DNA from: Corynebacterium sp. TAE3-ERU16
GTDB taxonomy: Bacteria; Actinomycetota; Actinomycetes; Mycobacteriales; Mycobacteriaceae
Reading direction: 5' to 3'
Assembly (NCBI RefSeq): GCF_019209935.1
Contig: NZ_JAHUTN010000007.1
Location: 83,337 to 147,336, forward strand
Length of the DNA: 64,000 bases
Positions 18,077 to 27,273 of this stretch are shown here, piece after piece. The notes beneath the pieces were generated by a model. It was not told where the DNA came from. It did not search any database and saw only the letters and a list, made by a program, of their open reading frames with translations. Made by a program: the position numbers and the translations under genes. Position 1 is the stretch's first letter. Each line of letters begins with the position of its first letter.

Positions 18077-19324
18077 ATGAGGACCAGCGTGCGGAAGAGT
18101 TCCGGTTACGACAGTTCCACCCTGACCCCACGGGGTCTGTTCGCCACCCTGACCACACTGACCGTCGCGGGATTGATCGCAGCCAGCGCCTACATGTACA
18201 TCGGTGACGAGGAGGCGGGCGCCGCCACCGCGGGGCAACCGACCACCGACCCCGGGACCAGTGCCCCGTCCTCCACGACGGAATCAACGGGATCGTCCAC
18301 CACGGAATCAACGTCGGCCGGGACGACGTCCCCGGGATCCACCGAGCCTTCCTCCACCGGTTCCGCCCCCACGACGACGGCGACATCGTCGTCCCCGGCT
18401 CCCGAGACCGGCAGCTCGAGTACCTCCACCTCGGGTGCGGAAGCCACCGGGAGTGCGACGACGTCCTCTGAATCGACCTCCGCCACGGCCTCGGGGAGCT
18501 CGACGTCCTCTCCGCGCACCTCCTCGAAGAGCTCGTCCACGACGCCGACCTCCTCGTCCACCGGGAAAACGAGCGACCGGAAGAGCAGCACCAGCGCCAC
18601 CACCACCTCGACGAGCAGCAGTACTCCGCCGGAGCCCTCGGAGAAACCGGCGCCCTCGGCACTCTCCGGGAAGGCCTACGCCACCGACATGGATCCCGCT
18701 GAACGTCGCACCACCGACGTGAACGGGACCACCGTCTACTATCCCGCGGATCCCGCCGGCGACGTGTTCGAAAATGACGGCGGAGCGCTGAACCCCGAGG
18801 ACGAGAACTGGTTGACCGCGGCCCCGAAGGTCGAGTGGCAGCGACTCAAGGAGAACAGGGCGACCGACACCGCGTGGGACTTCCCGTTCAGCGCGTCGGA
18901 CGGACCGTGGCAGGTCACCGACGGTGTCGCCCACGGCTTCAGCCGTACCCCCCAGGGCGCGGCGCTCGCGGCCTGGCACATCTTCCAGGGCGTCAACCGG
19001 GGCGGGGTCGACGCCCTCCGGAGCGCACGTACCTTCCTTCCGCCGAGCACGGACCCGGCCCGTCTCGATGCCGCGATCGCCGATCCGTCGACCATCCCGG
19101 AGACTCCCGACTACTCCGCGTCCATCCCGGTGGCTTACAAGGTCGACACCTTCACCGACGGGCTCGCGGTGATCACCTTCGCGACCGCGCGGGACGGTGA
19201 CGTCGTCTCCGTGGTCACGATGGTGGTCGAGTGGCTCGACGGCGACTGGCACCAGAGCGACCAGTTCATCCGCAGCCTCAGCCTGATCGACGCGGACCGG
19301 ATCGAGGACTGGGCTCGCTGGTAG
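18077..19324 (+). CDS. Membrane-anchored Ser/Thr-rich protein, unknown function
   Basis: 415 residues. One membrane segment near the N-terminus (about residues 20-42), then about 150 residues almost wholly S, T, P, G and E that likely form an extended wall-spanning linker. A globular C-terminal domain (about 200-415) has the segment GFSRTPQGAALAAWHIF and ends in WLDGDWHQSDQF...W. This topology (anchor, disordered stalk, outer domain) fits a surface or periplasmic protein. I do not recognise the domain. Start ATG 18077; it stands alone between terminators. Confidence 0.7.
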   Translation: MRTSVRKSSGYDSSTLTPRGLFATLTTLTVAGLIAASAYMYIGDEEAGAATAGQPTTDPGTSAPSSTTESTGSSTTESTSAGTTSPGSTEPSSTGSAPTTTATSSSPAPETGSSSTSTSGAEATGSATTSSESTSATASGSSTSSPRTSSKSSSTTPTSSSTGKTSDRKSSTSATTTSTSSSTPPEPSEKPAPSALSGKAYATDMDPAERRTTDVNGTTVYYPADPAGDVFENDGGALNPEDENWLTAAPKVEWQRLKENRATDTAWDFPFSASDGPWQVTDGVAHGFSRTPQGAALAAWHIFQGVNRGGVDALRSARTFLPPSTDPARLDAAIADPSTIPETPDYSASIPVAYKVDTFTDGLAVITFATARDGDVVSVVTMVVEWLDGDWHQSDQFIRSLSLIDADRIEDWARW

Positions 19325-19336
19325 AACGGCCCGCCG

Positions 19337-19373
19337 GCCCGCCACCCCGTTCCAGGTCCGTGGCGGGCATTTT
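19337..19373 (+). terminator. Terminator after Ser/Thr-rich protein gene
   Basis: GCCCGCCAC (19337-19345) pairs with GTGGCGGGC (19360-19368), followed by ATTTTACT. Confidence 0.7.
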
Positions 19374-19423
19374 ACTGTTGCACTGACCACGACTCTCCCC
19401 TACTTCCCACCAAGGAGCACGCG

Positions 19424-20743
19424 ATGGGGCGGCACCACCGATCCGACAGTCACGCGGACCCCACAGAGAACATCACCGGTCACCTCGCCGCGCACGGCAT
19501 CGGCCCGGACGGAAATCCGCTGCCGAAGCGGAAGGGCGAGAGGAGACCCTTCACGACCGCTCAGTGGGTCCTGAGCGTATTCCTCATCCTGACCTTCCTC
19601 GGCACCGTGGCCGGGCTCGTCGTTCTCTGGCCGTCGTCGGAGAAACCGAACGTCGCCCCCTCGTTCCAGAACATCTCCTCCCTGTCGAAGGACAAGGTCG
19701 GGGGCACCGTCTCCCTCATCACCGACGGTTCCTGCAACTCGCCCTCGGTCGGCCGGGTGTTCGAGTCGTCCCCGGTCATCCCGCTGGAGGAGTCCGACCG
19801 GATCTGTGAACAGGCGATCATCGACATCACCTCCGGGGTCAACGAGGGCAAGCGGACGATGCTGATGCTCTCCGGACAACCGGGTGATCCCGATCTCGCG
19901 GTGGGTGAGAAGATCCTCCTCTACGAGGAGACCACCGCCGAGGGCGCCGCGGGGTACACGTTCGCGGACTACCAGCGCGGTTCCACGCTCCTGATCTGGG
20001 GACTCGTCACCGCGCTCGGCGTGGTGCTGCTCGGTTCCTGGTTGGGGGCGAGGTCCCTCGTCGGTCTCGCGGTCACGTTGGCGGGCGTCGGTGTCTTCCT
20101 GCTTCCCGCACTGCTGCGCGGTGGCCCACCGCTGGCACTGGCCGTCGTCTGCGGTTCCGCGGTCCTCTTCGCCGCGCTCTACCTGGTGCACGGCGTGAAC
20201 TGGAAGACGTCCTCCGCGCTCGGGGGCACGCTCATCGCTCTCGGTATCGCGGCGGTCCTCGCCCAGTTCGCCATCAGGGGTACCCAACTCCGTGGTCTGG
20301 GGTCCGAGGACAACCTGATGATCCAGCTCTATCTGCCGGATGTCTCCGTCACGGGGCTGATGCTGTGCGGCTTCATCATCGGTTCGCTCGGTGTGCTCAA
20401 CGACGTGACCATCTCCCAGGCATCGACCGTCAACGAGCTCGCCGCCATCGATCCGCGCGCTACCCCGTGGCGACTGTTCAAGGGTGCGATCCGGGTCGGG
20501 CGTGACCACATCGCCTCGATCATGTACACCCTGGTGCTGTCCTACACGGGTGCGGCGCTCCCCCTGCTCCTCCTGCTCACCGTCGCGGACCGGCCGTTCG
20601 GGGAGCTGCTCACCGGTGACATCATGGCGACCGAGCTGCTGCGTTCCGCCGTCGGCGCGCTCGCGCTGACCATGTCCGTTCCGATCACCACGGCTATCGC
20701 CGCTTTCACCTGTTCGGGACGGGGTCATTCCCACGACCACTGA
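19424..20743 (+). CDS. YibE/F family membrane protein
   Basis: 439 residues. A hydrophilic N-terminus and first helix (about 45-70) are followed by a small outside domain of about 100 residues. Seven or so further helices carry the YibE/F signature (GVLNDVTISQASTVNEL and SIMYTLVLSYTGAALPLLLL). Molecular function of the family is not established; a transport role is usually assumed. Start ATG 19424 has a good AAGGAGC ribosome site. The C-terminus ends in a His-containing tail, HSHDH. Confidence 0.88.
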   Translation: MGRHHRSDSHADPTENITGHLAAHGIGPDGNPLPKRKGERRPFTTAQWVLSVFLILTFLGTVAGLVVLWPSSEKPNVAPSFQNISSLSKDKVGGTVSLITDGSCNSPSVGRVFESSPVIPLEESDRICEQAIIDITSGVNEGKRTMLMLSGQPGDPDLAVGEKILLYEETTAEGAAGYTFADYQRGSTLLIWGLVTALGVVLLGSWLGARSLVGLAVTLAGVGVFLLPALLRGGPPLALAVVCGSAVLFAALYLVHGVNWKTSSALGGTLIALGIAAVLAQFAIRGTQLRGLGSEDNLMIQLYLPDVSVTGLMLCGFIIGSLGVLNDVTISQASTVNELAAIDPRATPWRLFKGAIRVGRDHIASIMYTLVLSYTGAALPLLLLLTVADRPFGELLTGDIMATELLRSAVGALALTMSVPITTAIAAFTCSGRGHSHDH

Positions 20744-20856
20744 GTACCGGACCGCTCCGCGGTCTCGGATGCCGGATCCCACCGGACACACGCCCCGGGG
20801 AGGCGGCCACCCGCGGAGACGGGGAACCCGGACGAGACGGAGGGTACCCGGGGACG

Positions 20857-22179
20857 TCAGCAGCCGCGGCCGATACCCCGGTAGTCCCAGCCCGCGTCCA
20901 CCCAGTCCTGCGCCGGGAGACAGTTGCGGCCGTCGATGATGAGTGCCCGGCGAACCAGGGACCGGGCCACGACGGGGTCGAGCTCGATGAACTCGCGCCA
21001 TTCCGTGGCGAGTACGACGGCCTCGGAGTCCTTGAGGGCGTCGAGTGCCGTCGAGGTGTAGGTGAGCTCGGGGAGGATCCGCCGGGCACCCTCCATCGCC
21101 TGCGGGTCGTGGACGACGACCTGCGCGCCACTACGGGCGAGCGATCCCGCGATGACCAGTGCGGGGGAGTCGCGGATGTCGTCGCTGTCGGGCTTGAAGG
21201 CGGCGCCGAGGACGGTGACGCGGTGTCCGGCCGCGTCGCAGCCGTCGAAGGATCCGGCGACCGTGTCGATGACGGACTGGCGTTGGCCGAGGTTGATGCG
21301 GTCGACGTGGTCGAGGAGCCCGGGGATCCCGGTGGCGCCGAGCTGTTCGGCCCGGGAGGCGAACGCGCGGATGTCCTTGGGCAGGCAGCCGCCGCCGAAG
21401 CCGAGTCCGGCGCCGAGGAACCGCCTGCCGATGCGGGTGTCGTGACCGAGGGCGTCGGCGAGCTGGGTGACGTCGGCACCGGAACGATCACAGATCTCGG
21501 CGATGGCGTTGATGAAGGAGATCTTGGTGGCGAGGAACGCGTTCGCGGCACCCTTGACGAGCTCGGCGGTGGCCAGGTCGGTGAGGAGGAAGGGGGTGCC
21601 GTCATCCAGGGTGCGGACGTAGACCTCGCGGATCCGGTTCTCCGCCGTCCCACCGGGTGCCATGCCGAGGACGATGCGGTCGGGGTGCAGTGTGTCCTTG
21701 ACCGCGTGTCCCTCGCGGAGGAATTCGGGGTTCCAGGCGATCTCCACGCTCGTACCGGGGCCGGCGAGTTGATCGACCATCCGCTGGAGGTCGGCCGCGG
21801 TGCCCACGGGGACGGTGGACTTCCCGACGATGAGGTGATCACCGTGAAGATGCCGGACGAGGGCGGTGACGGCGCTGTGCACCTGGCTGAGATCCGCGGA
21901 GCGCCCCTCCGAGTGCTGGGGAGTGCCGACGGTGAGGAAGTGGACGTTGGCGAAGCGCGCGGCCTCCGCGGTGTCGGTGGTGAAGGAGAGTCTGCCGTCC
22001 GCGAGGTTCCGGGTGAGTTTCGCGGCGAGGCCGGGTTCGTGGAAGGGGACCTCACCCGCGTTGAGTGCGTTGATGCGTTCGGGGCTGATGTCCACGCCGA
22101 GGACCTCGTGGCCGAGTTCGGCCATGCAGATCGCGTGGGTGGCCCCGAGGTAGCCGGTTCCGATGACGGTCAGTTTCAT
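20857..22179 (-). CDS. ugd: UDP-glucose 6-dehydrogenase
   Basis: 440 residues. Oxidises UDP-glucose to UDP-glucuronate with NAD+. Rossmann motif GTGYLGATHA at residues 7-16; catalytic Cys265 in FGGGCLPKD; Lys209 and Asn213 in ELVKGAANAF; Asp269. Length and domain order (NAD, central, UDP-binding) are normal for the family. The close relative GDP-mannose dehydrogenase cannot be fully excluded. Monocistronic on the minus strand. Confidence 0.88.
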   Translation of the reverse strand: MKLTVIGTGYLGATHAICMAELGHEVLGVDISPERINALNAGEVPFHEPGLAAKLTRNLADGRLSFTTDTAEAARFANVHFLTVGTPQHSEGRSADLSQVHSAVTALVRHLHGDHLIVGKSTVPVGTAADLQRMVDQLAGPGTSVEIAWNPEFLREGHAVKDTLHPDRIVLGMAPGGTAENRIREVYVRTLDDGTPFLLTDLATAELVKGAANAFLATKISFINAIAEICDRSGADVTQLADALGHDTRIGRRFLGAGLGFGGGCLPKDIRAFASRAEQLGATGIPGLLDHVDRINLGQRQSVIDTVAGSFDGCDAAGHRVTVLGAAFKPDSDDIRDSPALVIAGSLARSGAQVVVHDPQAMEGARRILPELTYTSTALDALKDSEAVVLATEWREFIELDPVVARSLVRRALIIDGRNCLPAQDWVDAGWDYRGIGRGC

Positions 22180-22233
22180 GTCACCAGTTGTACCCCCCGT
22201 GGGTTAGGGGAAGGTGAACACTGTTTGAATGAC

Positions 22234-22272
22234 CTGACCCGGGGTCCGGACGGTGTCCGGGCCCCGGGTCAG
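22234..22272. terminator. GC-rich hairpin downstream of the microprotein gene
   Basis: CTGACCCGGGGTCCGGA (22234-22250) pairs with 22256-22272 with one wobble; the stem is about 17 bp with a five-base loop and no T-tract. Confidence 0.55.
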
Positions 22273-22284
22273 GGTGCGCAGGAG

Positions 22285-22416
22285 TCAGTCTTTGGGCATG
22301 CTCTTGCGGTAGCAGTAGATCGTGTACAGCGCCATCAATACGATGATCGCGGTGATCACCGCGACGACGATCACGCTCAGGGTGGGGTTCCACCAGCTTG
22401 CGTCTGTGGTCGGCAT
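22285..22416 (-). CDS. 43-residue single-helix membrane microprotein
   Basis: A complete small frame, MPTTDASWWNP followed by an unbroken hydrophobic helix (about residues 12-34) and a basic end, CYRKSMPKD. It has a strong ribosome site (GAGGAGGAG) six bases before the ATG and a hairpin right after the stop, so it looks like a real gene. N-out/C-in topology is expected from the positive tail. It lies between ugd and the osmoprotectant operon on the same strand. Function unknown; it could be a small regulatory subunit of a membrane partner. Confidence 0.7.
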   Translation of the reverse strand: MPTTDASWWNPTLSVIVVAVITAIIVLMALYTIYCYRKSMPKD

Positions 22417-22599
22417 GTTGCTCCTCCTCTCCTGCGTCGGTCCTCCCCGGTCCAGCGACGGTGCAGCACTGACGGCTCCGGGTGCAGCGGCGTCGTTGCC
22501 TACAGGTTACGGTGCCGACGCCACCGGCGGGGCGGACTCCCCCCGCGAATCACCACTGATTGTAGCGGCAGCTGACATCCGGGGGCGAACTCCGCGGGT

Positions 22600-23580
22600 T
22601 CAGGAATTCTCGGCGACGAAGTCCCGGGCGATGGTCTCGGGATCGGCCTTCTCCGGCCCGATGTTGCGGATGTTCATCTCGAGCAGAGCCTCGGTGGTGA
22701 GGTCGGCGTTGATCCTGGTGATCGCCTCGCGTGCCTCCCCGGAGACGGCCTTGCCCTGCATCAGCGGGAGAATGTGCTGGGGCAGGATGAGGTTCTCCGG
22801 ATCCTCGAGGGTGACCAGGTCGATCTCCTCACCGTCGGTGCTGAAGGTCGGCGAGGTGGTGTAGACGTTGGCGACATTCGCCTTCCCCGTGGTCAGGGCC
22901 GCGATGGTCAGCGGTCCACCGGAGTCGGAGATCGGGATGATGCTCATCTTGTCGGCCTCGATGTTGTACAGCTCCTCCAGTCCGGAGGGGCCGTAGGGGC
23001 GATCCTTGAGTTCGGGGTTCGAGGCGATCCGGATTTCGTCGAGGTTGGCCAGGTCGGCGAGCGTGACCAGCTTGGCCTGGTCGGCGAGCTCCCGGGTGAC
23101 CCGGTAGGAGTCCTTCGACTCACCGGGGGCCGCCTTGCCCGTGGCCAGCCCCGCGGGCAGGGCCTTGTTCAGGCCGTTGAGCACCTGATCCTCGGTGGCA
23201 CCGACGGGCAGCTCCCGGTCCTCGGCGGCCATGAAGTACTGGGCGAGGTTGCCGGAGTATTCGGGGACGATGTCCACCGAGCCCTCCTGCAGTGCCTTGA
23301 GGTAGACCTCGCGGGAACCGATACCGGACCGGACCTCCACCTCGAAGCCGGCGTTGCGGAGGGTCTCGGCCCAGATCTGTCCGATGATCTCGCTCTCGGG
23401 GAAGTTGGCGGTGCCGATGACGATGCTGTCCGTGGCGTGCGCGGCCTTCGTCTCTCCGTCGGAGCTTCCCTCACTCAGCGGGTCGGAGGAGCCCGAGCAC
23501 GCGGCGAGGGGGAACACCAGGGCCAGCCCTGCGAGGACGGCGCCGGCGCGGCGGAGGAGCTGGTTGTTCGGGAGGGTCAT
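22600..23580 (-). CDS. Osmoprotectant (glycine betaine/choline-type) ABC substrate-binding lipoprotein
   Basis: 326 residues. Signal peptide with lipobox LAAC (Cys28) and an OpuAC/OpuBC-type binding fold (ANFPESEIIGQIWAETL, DIVPEYSGNL, PQHILPLM). It captures a quaternary amine or similar solute outside the cell for the two permeases upstream. ATG 23580 overlaps the permease stop (ATGA). Last gene of the five-gene run that begins with dcd. Confidence 0.88.
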   Translation of the reverse strand: MTLPNNQLLRRAGAVLAGLALVFPLAACSGSSDPLSEGSSDGETKAAHATDSIVIGTANFPESEIIGQIWAETLRNAGFEVEVRSGIGSREVYLKALQEGSVDIVPEYSGNLAQYFMAAEDRELPVGATEDQVLNGLNKALPAGLATGKAAPGESKDSYRVTRELADQAKLVTLADLANLDEIRIASNPELKDRPYGPSGLEELYNIEADKMSIIPISDSGGPLTIAALTTGKANVANVYTTSPTFSTDGEEIDLVTLEDPENLILPQHILPLMQGKAVSGEAREAITRINADLTTEALLEMNIRNIGPEKADPETIARDFVAENS

Positions 23581-24251
23581 GAGGTGACGCCTTTCGGTCG
23601 TAGTCGATGTTGCAGGAGAGCGAGTGTCACGTCGGCTGCGAGGGCGAGCACGGACACCAGGATGGCCCCGACGAGCATCTGCTCGTAGTCGCGGAGAGCT
23701 AGTCCGTCCAGCAGGTAGCGGCCGAGCCCGCCGAGCCCGATGTAGGCCGAGATCGTGGCTGTGGCCAACACCTGGAGTACGCATGATCGTACCCCGCCGA
23801 CGATGGTGGGGGCCGCCAACGGAAGCTCGATGCGGGTGATGATCTGCCCCTCGTTGTGGCCCATCGCCCGGGCCGCGTCCACGACCGGTCGGGATACGGT
23901 GGCCACGCCGGAGACGGTGGCCGCGAGGACGGGCGGGACCGCGAGGATGAGCAGCACGATGGTGGACGGGACGATGGGTAGCTGTATCCCGAAGCTGATC
24001 TCGAGGGTCAGCCAGGTGAGCAGCCCGAGGGACGGTATGGCGCGCAGTGCACCGGTCGCCGCGATCACCCCGGACGCCCCTTTCCCGGTGTGCCCCAGGT
24101 AGAGGCCGAGTGGGAGTGCGATCATGAGGGCGAGTGCCACGGCGAGCACGGAGTACCAGAGGTGTTCACCGAGGCGCTCCGCGATTCCGCCGGCCCCGGG
24201 CCAGTTGGCCGGGTCGGCGATGAATGAAACGGCGCCGTTGAAGTGGTTCAC
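23577..24251 (-). CDS. Osmoprotectant ABC transporter permease
   Basis: 224 residues, about six membrane helices. It carries the EAA-type loop of OpuB/OpuC permeases (DAARAMGHNEGQIITRIELP) that docks on the ATPase. Paired with the other permease to form the membrane channel. Seven bases separate it from the upstream permease gene. Confidence 0.9.
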   Translation of the reverse strand: MNHFNGAVSFIADPANWPGAGGIAERLGEHLWYSVLAVALALMIALPLGLYLGHTGKGASGVIAATGALRAIPSLGLLTWLTLEISFGIQLPIVPSTIVLLILAVPPVLAATVSGVATVSRPVVDAARAMGHNEGQIITRIELPLAAPTIVGGVRSCVLQVLATATISAYIGLGGLGRYLLDGLALRDYEQMLVGAILVSVLALAADVTLALLQHRLRPKGVTS

Positions 24252-24258
24252 CGTCGCC

Positions 24259-24897
24259 TCACCTCCCCGCCCAGGGCATGAGCAGCCTGCCCGCGAGGAC
24301 GAGAACGGCGTCGAACACGAGCGCCAGGATCACGGTCCCGACGACCCCGGCGATGATCTCGGTGGGGAACGAACGGGCGAAGCCGTTGGTGAACAGGGTG
24401 CCGAGGGACTGCACACCGGTGAGTGCGCCGACGCTGACCAGTGAGATGGTCGAGGCGCTGACCACCCTGAGCCCGGCGAGGATGATCGGGCCGGCGAGTG
24501 GGAGCTCGACGGTGAGGATCTGCCGCCACGCGGGGTATCCCATGGCGACGGCGGCCTGCTTCTGCGGTTCCGGAACCGAGTCGAACGCGTCGGCGGTGGT
24601 GCGGATCTGCAGCGCGAGCCCGTAGAGCGTCATGGCGACGATGACGTTGAGCGGGGAAAGTACGGACGTGCCGATGATGAGCGGCAGGACCACGAACAGG
24701 GCGAGGGACGGAACCGCGTAGAGCAGGCCCGACGCGGTGACCAGTACCTCCCGGGAGATGCGGTTGCGGCTGGCGATCCAGCCCAGGGGCAGCGCGATGA
24801 TCAGGGAGGCGATGATGGCGGGCCAGCTCAGGTTCGCGTGCGCGAGAGCCAGCTCGCCGATGCGGTCGAGGTTTCCGGCGATCCAGCCCCAGTTCAC
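24259..24897 (-). CDS. Osmoprotectant ABC transporter permease
   Basis: 212 residues, about five to six helices, with an EAA-like loop (QKQAAVAMGYPAWRQILTVELP). The start is GTG 24897, overlapping the ATPase stop as GTGA. Forms a heterodimer with the neighbouring permease by analogy to OpuC/OsmU systems. Confidence 0.9.
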   Translation of the reverse strand: MNWGWIAGNLDRIGELALAHANLSWPAIIASLIIALPLGWIASRNRISREVLVTASGLLYAVPSLALFVVLPLIIGTSVLSPLNVIVAMTLYGLALQIRTTADAFDSVPEPQKQAAVAMGYPAWRQILTVELPLAGPIILAGLRVVSASTISLVSVGALTGVQSLGTLFTNGFARSFPTEIIAGVVGTVILALVFDAVLVLAGRLLMPWAGR

Positions 24898-25700
24898 CGA
24901 ACCACCCCTTTGACCCGGCCGTGCCGGTCGACGGCGACGGTCGTGCCGTCCCTTTCCCGCAGGGTGAGTTCCCGGTCCTGCGTGCCGACGAAGCTGGCGA
25001 CGAAGTCGCTGGCGGGGTCGGTGACGAAATCCTCGGCGGTTCCGGCCTGCGCGATCCGCGCCCCCATCTCGAGCAGGACGATGTTGTCCCCGAGCAGGAA
25101 CGCCTCGTCGATGTCGTGGGTGACCAGGACGATGGTCTTGGAGATCTTCTCCTGCAGGTCGAGGATCTGTTCCTGAAGATCCCTGCGGACGACGGGGTCG
25201 ATGGCGCCGAAGGGTTCGTCCATGAGGAGGATGTTCGGGTCGTCGGCCAGGGCCCTGGCGACGCCGACCCGCTGCGCCTGTCCGCCGGAGAGTTCGCTGG
25301 GGTAGCGCTTCGCGAGGGAACCGTCGAGCCCGAGGAGCTCGAGCAGTTCACCCGCCCGTTCCCGGGCCTGTTTCCGGGGCACCCCGTTGAGCCGGGGCAC
25401 GGTGGCGATGTTGTCCGCCACGGTGCGGTGCGGCAGCAGTCCGGAATTCTGCATGACGTAGCCGATGCTGCGGCGGAGTTTGACGGGATCGACCCCGGCG
25501 AGATCCTCGCCGTCGATGAGCACCCGCCCCTCCGTGGGTTCCACCATGCGGTTGATCATCCGGAGGAGGGTGGTCTTCCCGGAACCGGAGCTGCCCACCA
25601 GCACGGTCGTGGACCGGGCCGGTATGTCGAGGGTGAAGTTCCTGACCGCGGGTGTGGTGGCCCCGGGGAAGGTCTTGACGACGTGATCGAACTGGATCAT
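24894..25700 (-). CDS. Osmoprotectant ABC transporter ATP-binding protein
   Basis: 268 residues. Walker [10 protein letters not shown], signature LSGGQAQR and Walker [12 protein letters not shown] are intact. The C-terminus lacks paired CBS domains of the OpuAA/OpuCA type; only a short tail ([18 protein letters not shown]) follows, a possible cut-down regulatory region. ATG 25700 overlaps the dcd stop as ATGA, so translation is coupled to dcd; the upstream frame extension is a dcd shadow. Confidence 0.9.
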   Translation of the reverse strand: MIQFDHVVKTFPGATTPAVRNFTLDIPARSTTVLVGSSGSGKTTLLRMINRMVEPTEGRVLIDGEDLAGVDPVKLRRSIGYVMQNSGLLPHRTVADNIATVPRLNGVPRKQARERAGELLELLGLDGSLAKRYPSELSGGQAQRVGVARALADDPNILLMDEPFGAIDPVVRRDLQEQILDLQEKISKTIVLVTHDIDEAFLLGDNIVLLEMGARIAQAGTAEDFVTDPASDFVASFVGTQDRELTLRERDGTTVAVDRHGRVKGVVR

Positions 25701-26260
25701 TGGAAGTTTAGATACGCCTTTGATGGAGTTGGTCCGCGTTGACCCTGGTATTTCGACCCCAGTTGGGAGGAACCGTAGGGAACCTCCGCGGGAGACGACA
25801 TACAGAACAACGCCAACTGCCCCACTTTCATTCCCGGCCACAGGATGATCGGCAGATTCGCCACGTTGGACAACTCCAGGGTGATGTGTCCGGAGAAGCC
25901 GGGGTCGATGAATCCGGCGGTCGAGTGGGTGAGCAGACCGAGACGCCCGAGGGAGGACTTGCCCTCCAGTCTCCCGGCCAGATCCGCGGGCAGGGTGAAC
26001 TTCTCGAGGGTCGCGCCGAGGATGAACTCCCCCGGGTGCAGGACGAAAGGTTCGTCCTCGCCGACCTCGACGAGACTGGTCAGTTCGTCCTGGCGCAGTT
26101 TCGGGTCGATGTGCGTGTAGCGCGAGTTGTTGAACACACGGAAGAAGCGGTCCATGCGGACATCGATGCTCGACGGTTGCACGAGGTGCGGGTCGAAGGG
26201 ATCGATGACGAGATCGCCGGAATTGATGCGGGTACGGATGTCACGGTCGGAGAGCAGCAC
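25697..26260 (-). CDS. dcd: dCTP deaminase
   Basis: 187 residues. Deaminates dCTP to dUTP (some actinobacterial forms also make dUMP). Family hallmarks: SDRDIR at the start, [21 protein letters not shown] with the active-site Ser/Arg/Glu region, and a C-terminal [15 protein letters not shown] tail that closes over the site. GTG 26260 matches the usual N-terminus (VLLSDRDI). Its stop overlaps the transporter ATPase start, an odd pairing of nucleotide and osmolyte genes. Confidence 0.95.
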   Translation of the reverse strand: MLLSDRDIRTRINSGDLVIDPFDPHLVQPSSIDVRMDRFFRVFNNSRYTHIDPKLRQDELTSLVEVGEDEPFVLHPGEFILGATLEKFTLPADLAGRLEGKSSLGRLGLLTHSTAGFIDPGFSGHITLELSNVANLPIILWPGMKVGQLALFCMSSPAEVPYGSSQLGSKYQGQRGPTPSKAYLNFQ

Positions 26261-26409
26261 AGCACCGAGTCTATCGGTTGGCGTCCCGACGGGGACCGGA
26301 GACGGGTTGATCTCGGAAAATGACCCTAAGTGGAAGTTCAACCTCCGGTTGTACTACTGTAGCGTCAGTTCCATTCACGTCACCTCCTTCTGTCCCATCG
26401 GGAGCGCAC

Positions 26410-27273
26410 ATGTCCTCCGAAATCCCCGAAACCTCCGAACCTCATCCCCACCGGGACGACGATGAGTCGACCGGAAAGGCCACGACGTCATCACGCACCG
26501 TCGGACAACGCGCCACACCCGAGGGCGGCGAACCCCACCCCGCGGTCATCGCACACGACATCTCCGTCCGTGGTGAGGAGGGCCCCGTCTACGGGCCCCT
26601 CGACGTGGAGATCCCCGGCACCGGCCTGACCGTGCTCTCCGGCAGGGGCGGCGGCGGGCGTACCGCCCTGGCCCTGACGATCTCCGGACGGATGAAACCC
26701 CGCACCGGCACCCTCGAGGTGCTCGGGGAGACGAAGCCCTCGGTGATCCGCAGACGCGTCGCCATCGCCGGAGTCGACGACATCGACCTGCTCGACCGCG
26801 ACGTCCGCATCCGCGTGATCCTGACCGAGCACCGTGCGTGGTCCACACCGTGGATCATGTGGGCGCCGCGGGCCGACCAGGACTACTACGAATCGGTCTG
26901 CCGCCCCGTGTTCGGCGAGCGTGATCTCCCGCCCCTCGACGCCTACGTCTCCCAGATCTCCGGCCTCGACCGGCTGCTCATCCGGATCGCACTGGCCCTG
27001 CGGCCCGCGAACGGCGCGGAGATCGGCATGCTCGTCATGGACGACCTCGAGCAGGTCCACGAGTTCGACGACCGACTGATCCTCGTGACCGTGCTGAGTC
27101 GGCTCGCGGAGGACATCCCCGTCGTCGTCAACGCCGTCAACCGGCTCCCCGACGATTTCCTGCCGGACTACACACTGATCGAACTGTTCACGGATGCGTC
27201 GCATCTCCAACCCAGTCACGCCGGTTCCGACCTGGACCGCATCCACCGTATCGCCAAGGAGGCGGAACTATGA
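26410..27273 (+). CDS. Degenerate ABC ATPase-like protein paired with YhgE/Pip exporter
   Basis: 287 residues with ABC ATPase layout. The key residues deviate: the Walker A is GRGGGGRT (residues 78-85) with Arg84 in place of the invariant Lys; the signature reads ISGLDR rather than LSGGQ; Walker B is MLVMDD with Asp where Glu is expected. A disordered, acidic N-terminus of about 45 residues precedes it. Its stop overlaps the next start (ATGA), so the two proteins are very likely partners. It may bind nucleotide weakly or act as a structural/regulatory subunit. Start ATG 26410 behind GGGAG. Confidence 0.75.
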   Translation: MSSEIPETSEPHPHRDDDESTGKATTSSRTVGQRATPEGGEPHPAVIAHDISVRGEEGPVYGPLDVEIPGTGLTVLSGRGGGGRTALALTISGRMKPRTGTLEVLGETKPSVIRRRVAIAGVDDIDLLDRDVRIRVILTEHRAWSTPWIMWAPRADQDYYESVCRPVFGERDLPPLDAYVSQISGLDRLLIRIALALRPANGAEIGMLVMDDLEQVHEFDDRLILVTVLSRLAEDIPVVVNAVNRLPDDFLPDYTLIELFTDASHLQPSHAGSDLDRIHRIAKEAEL

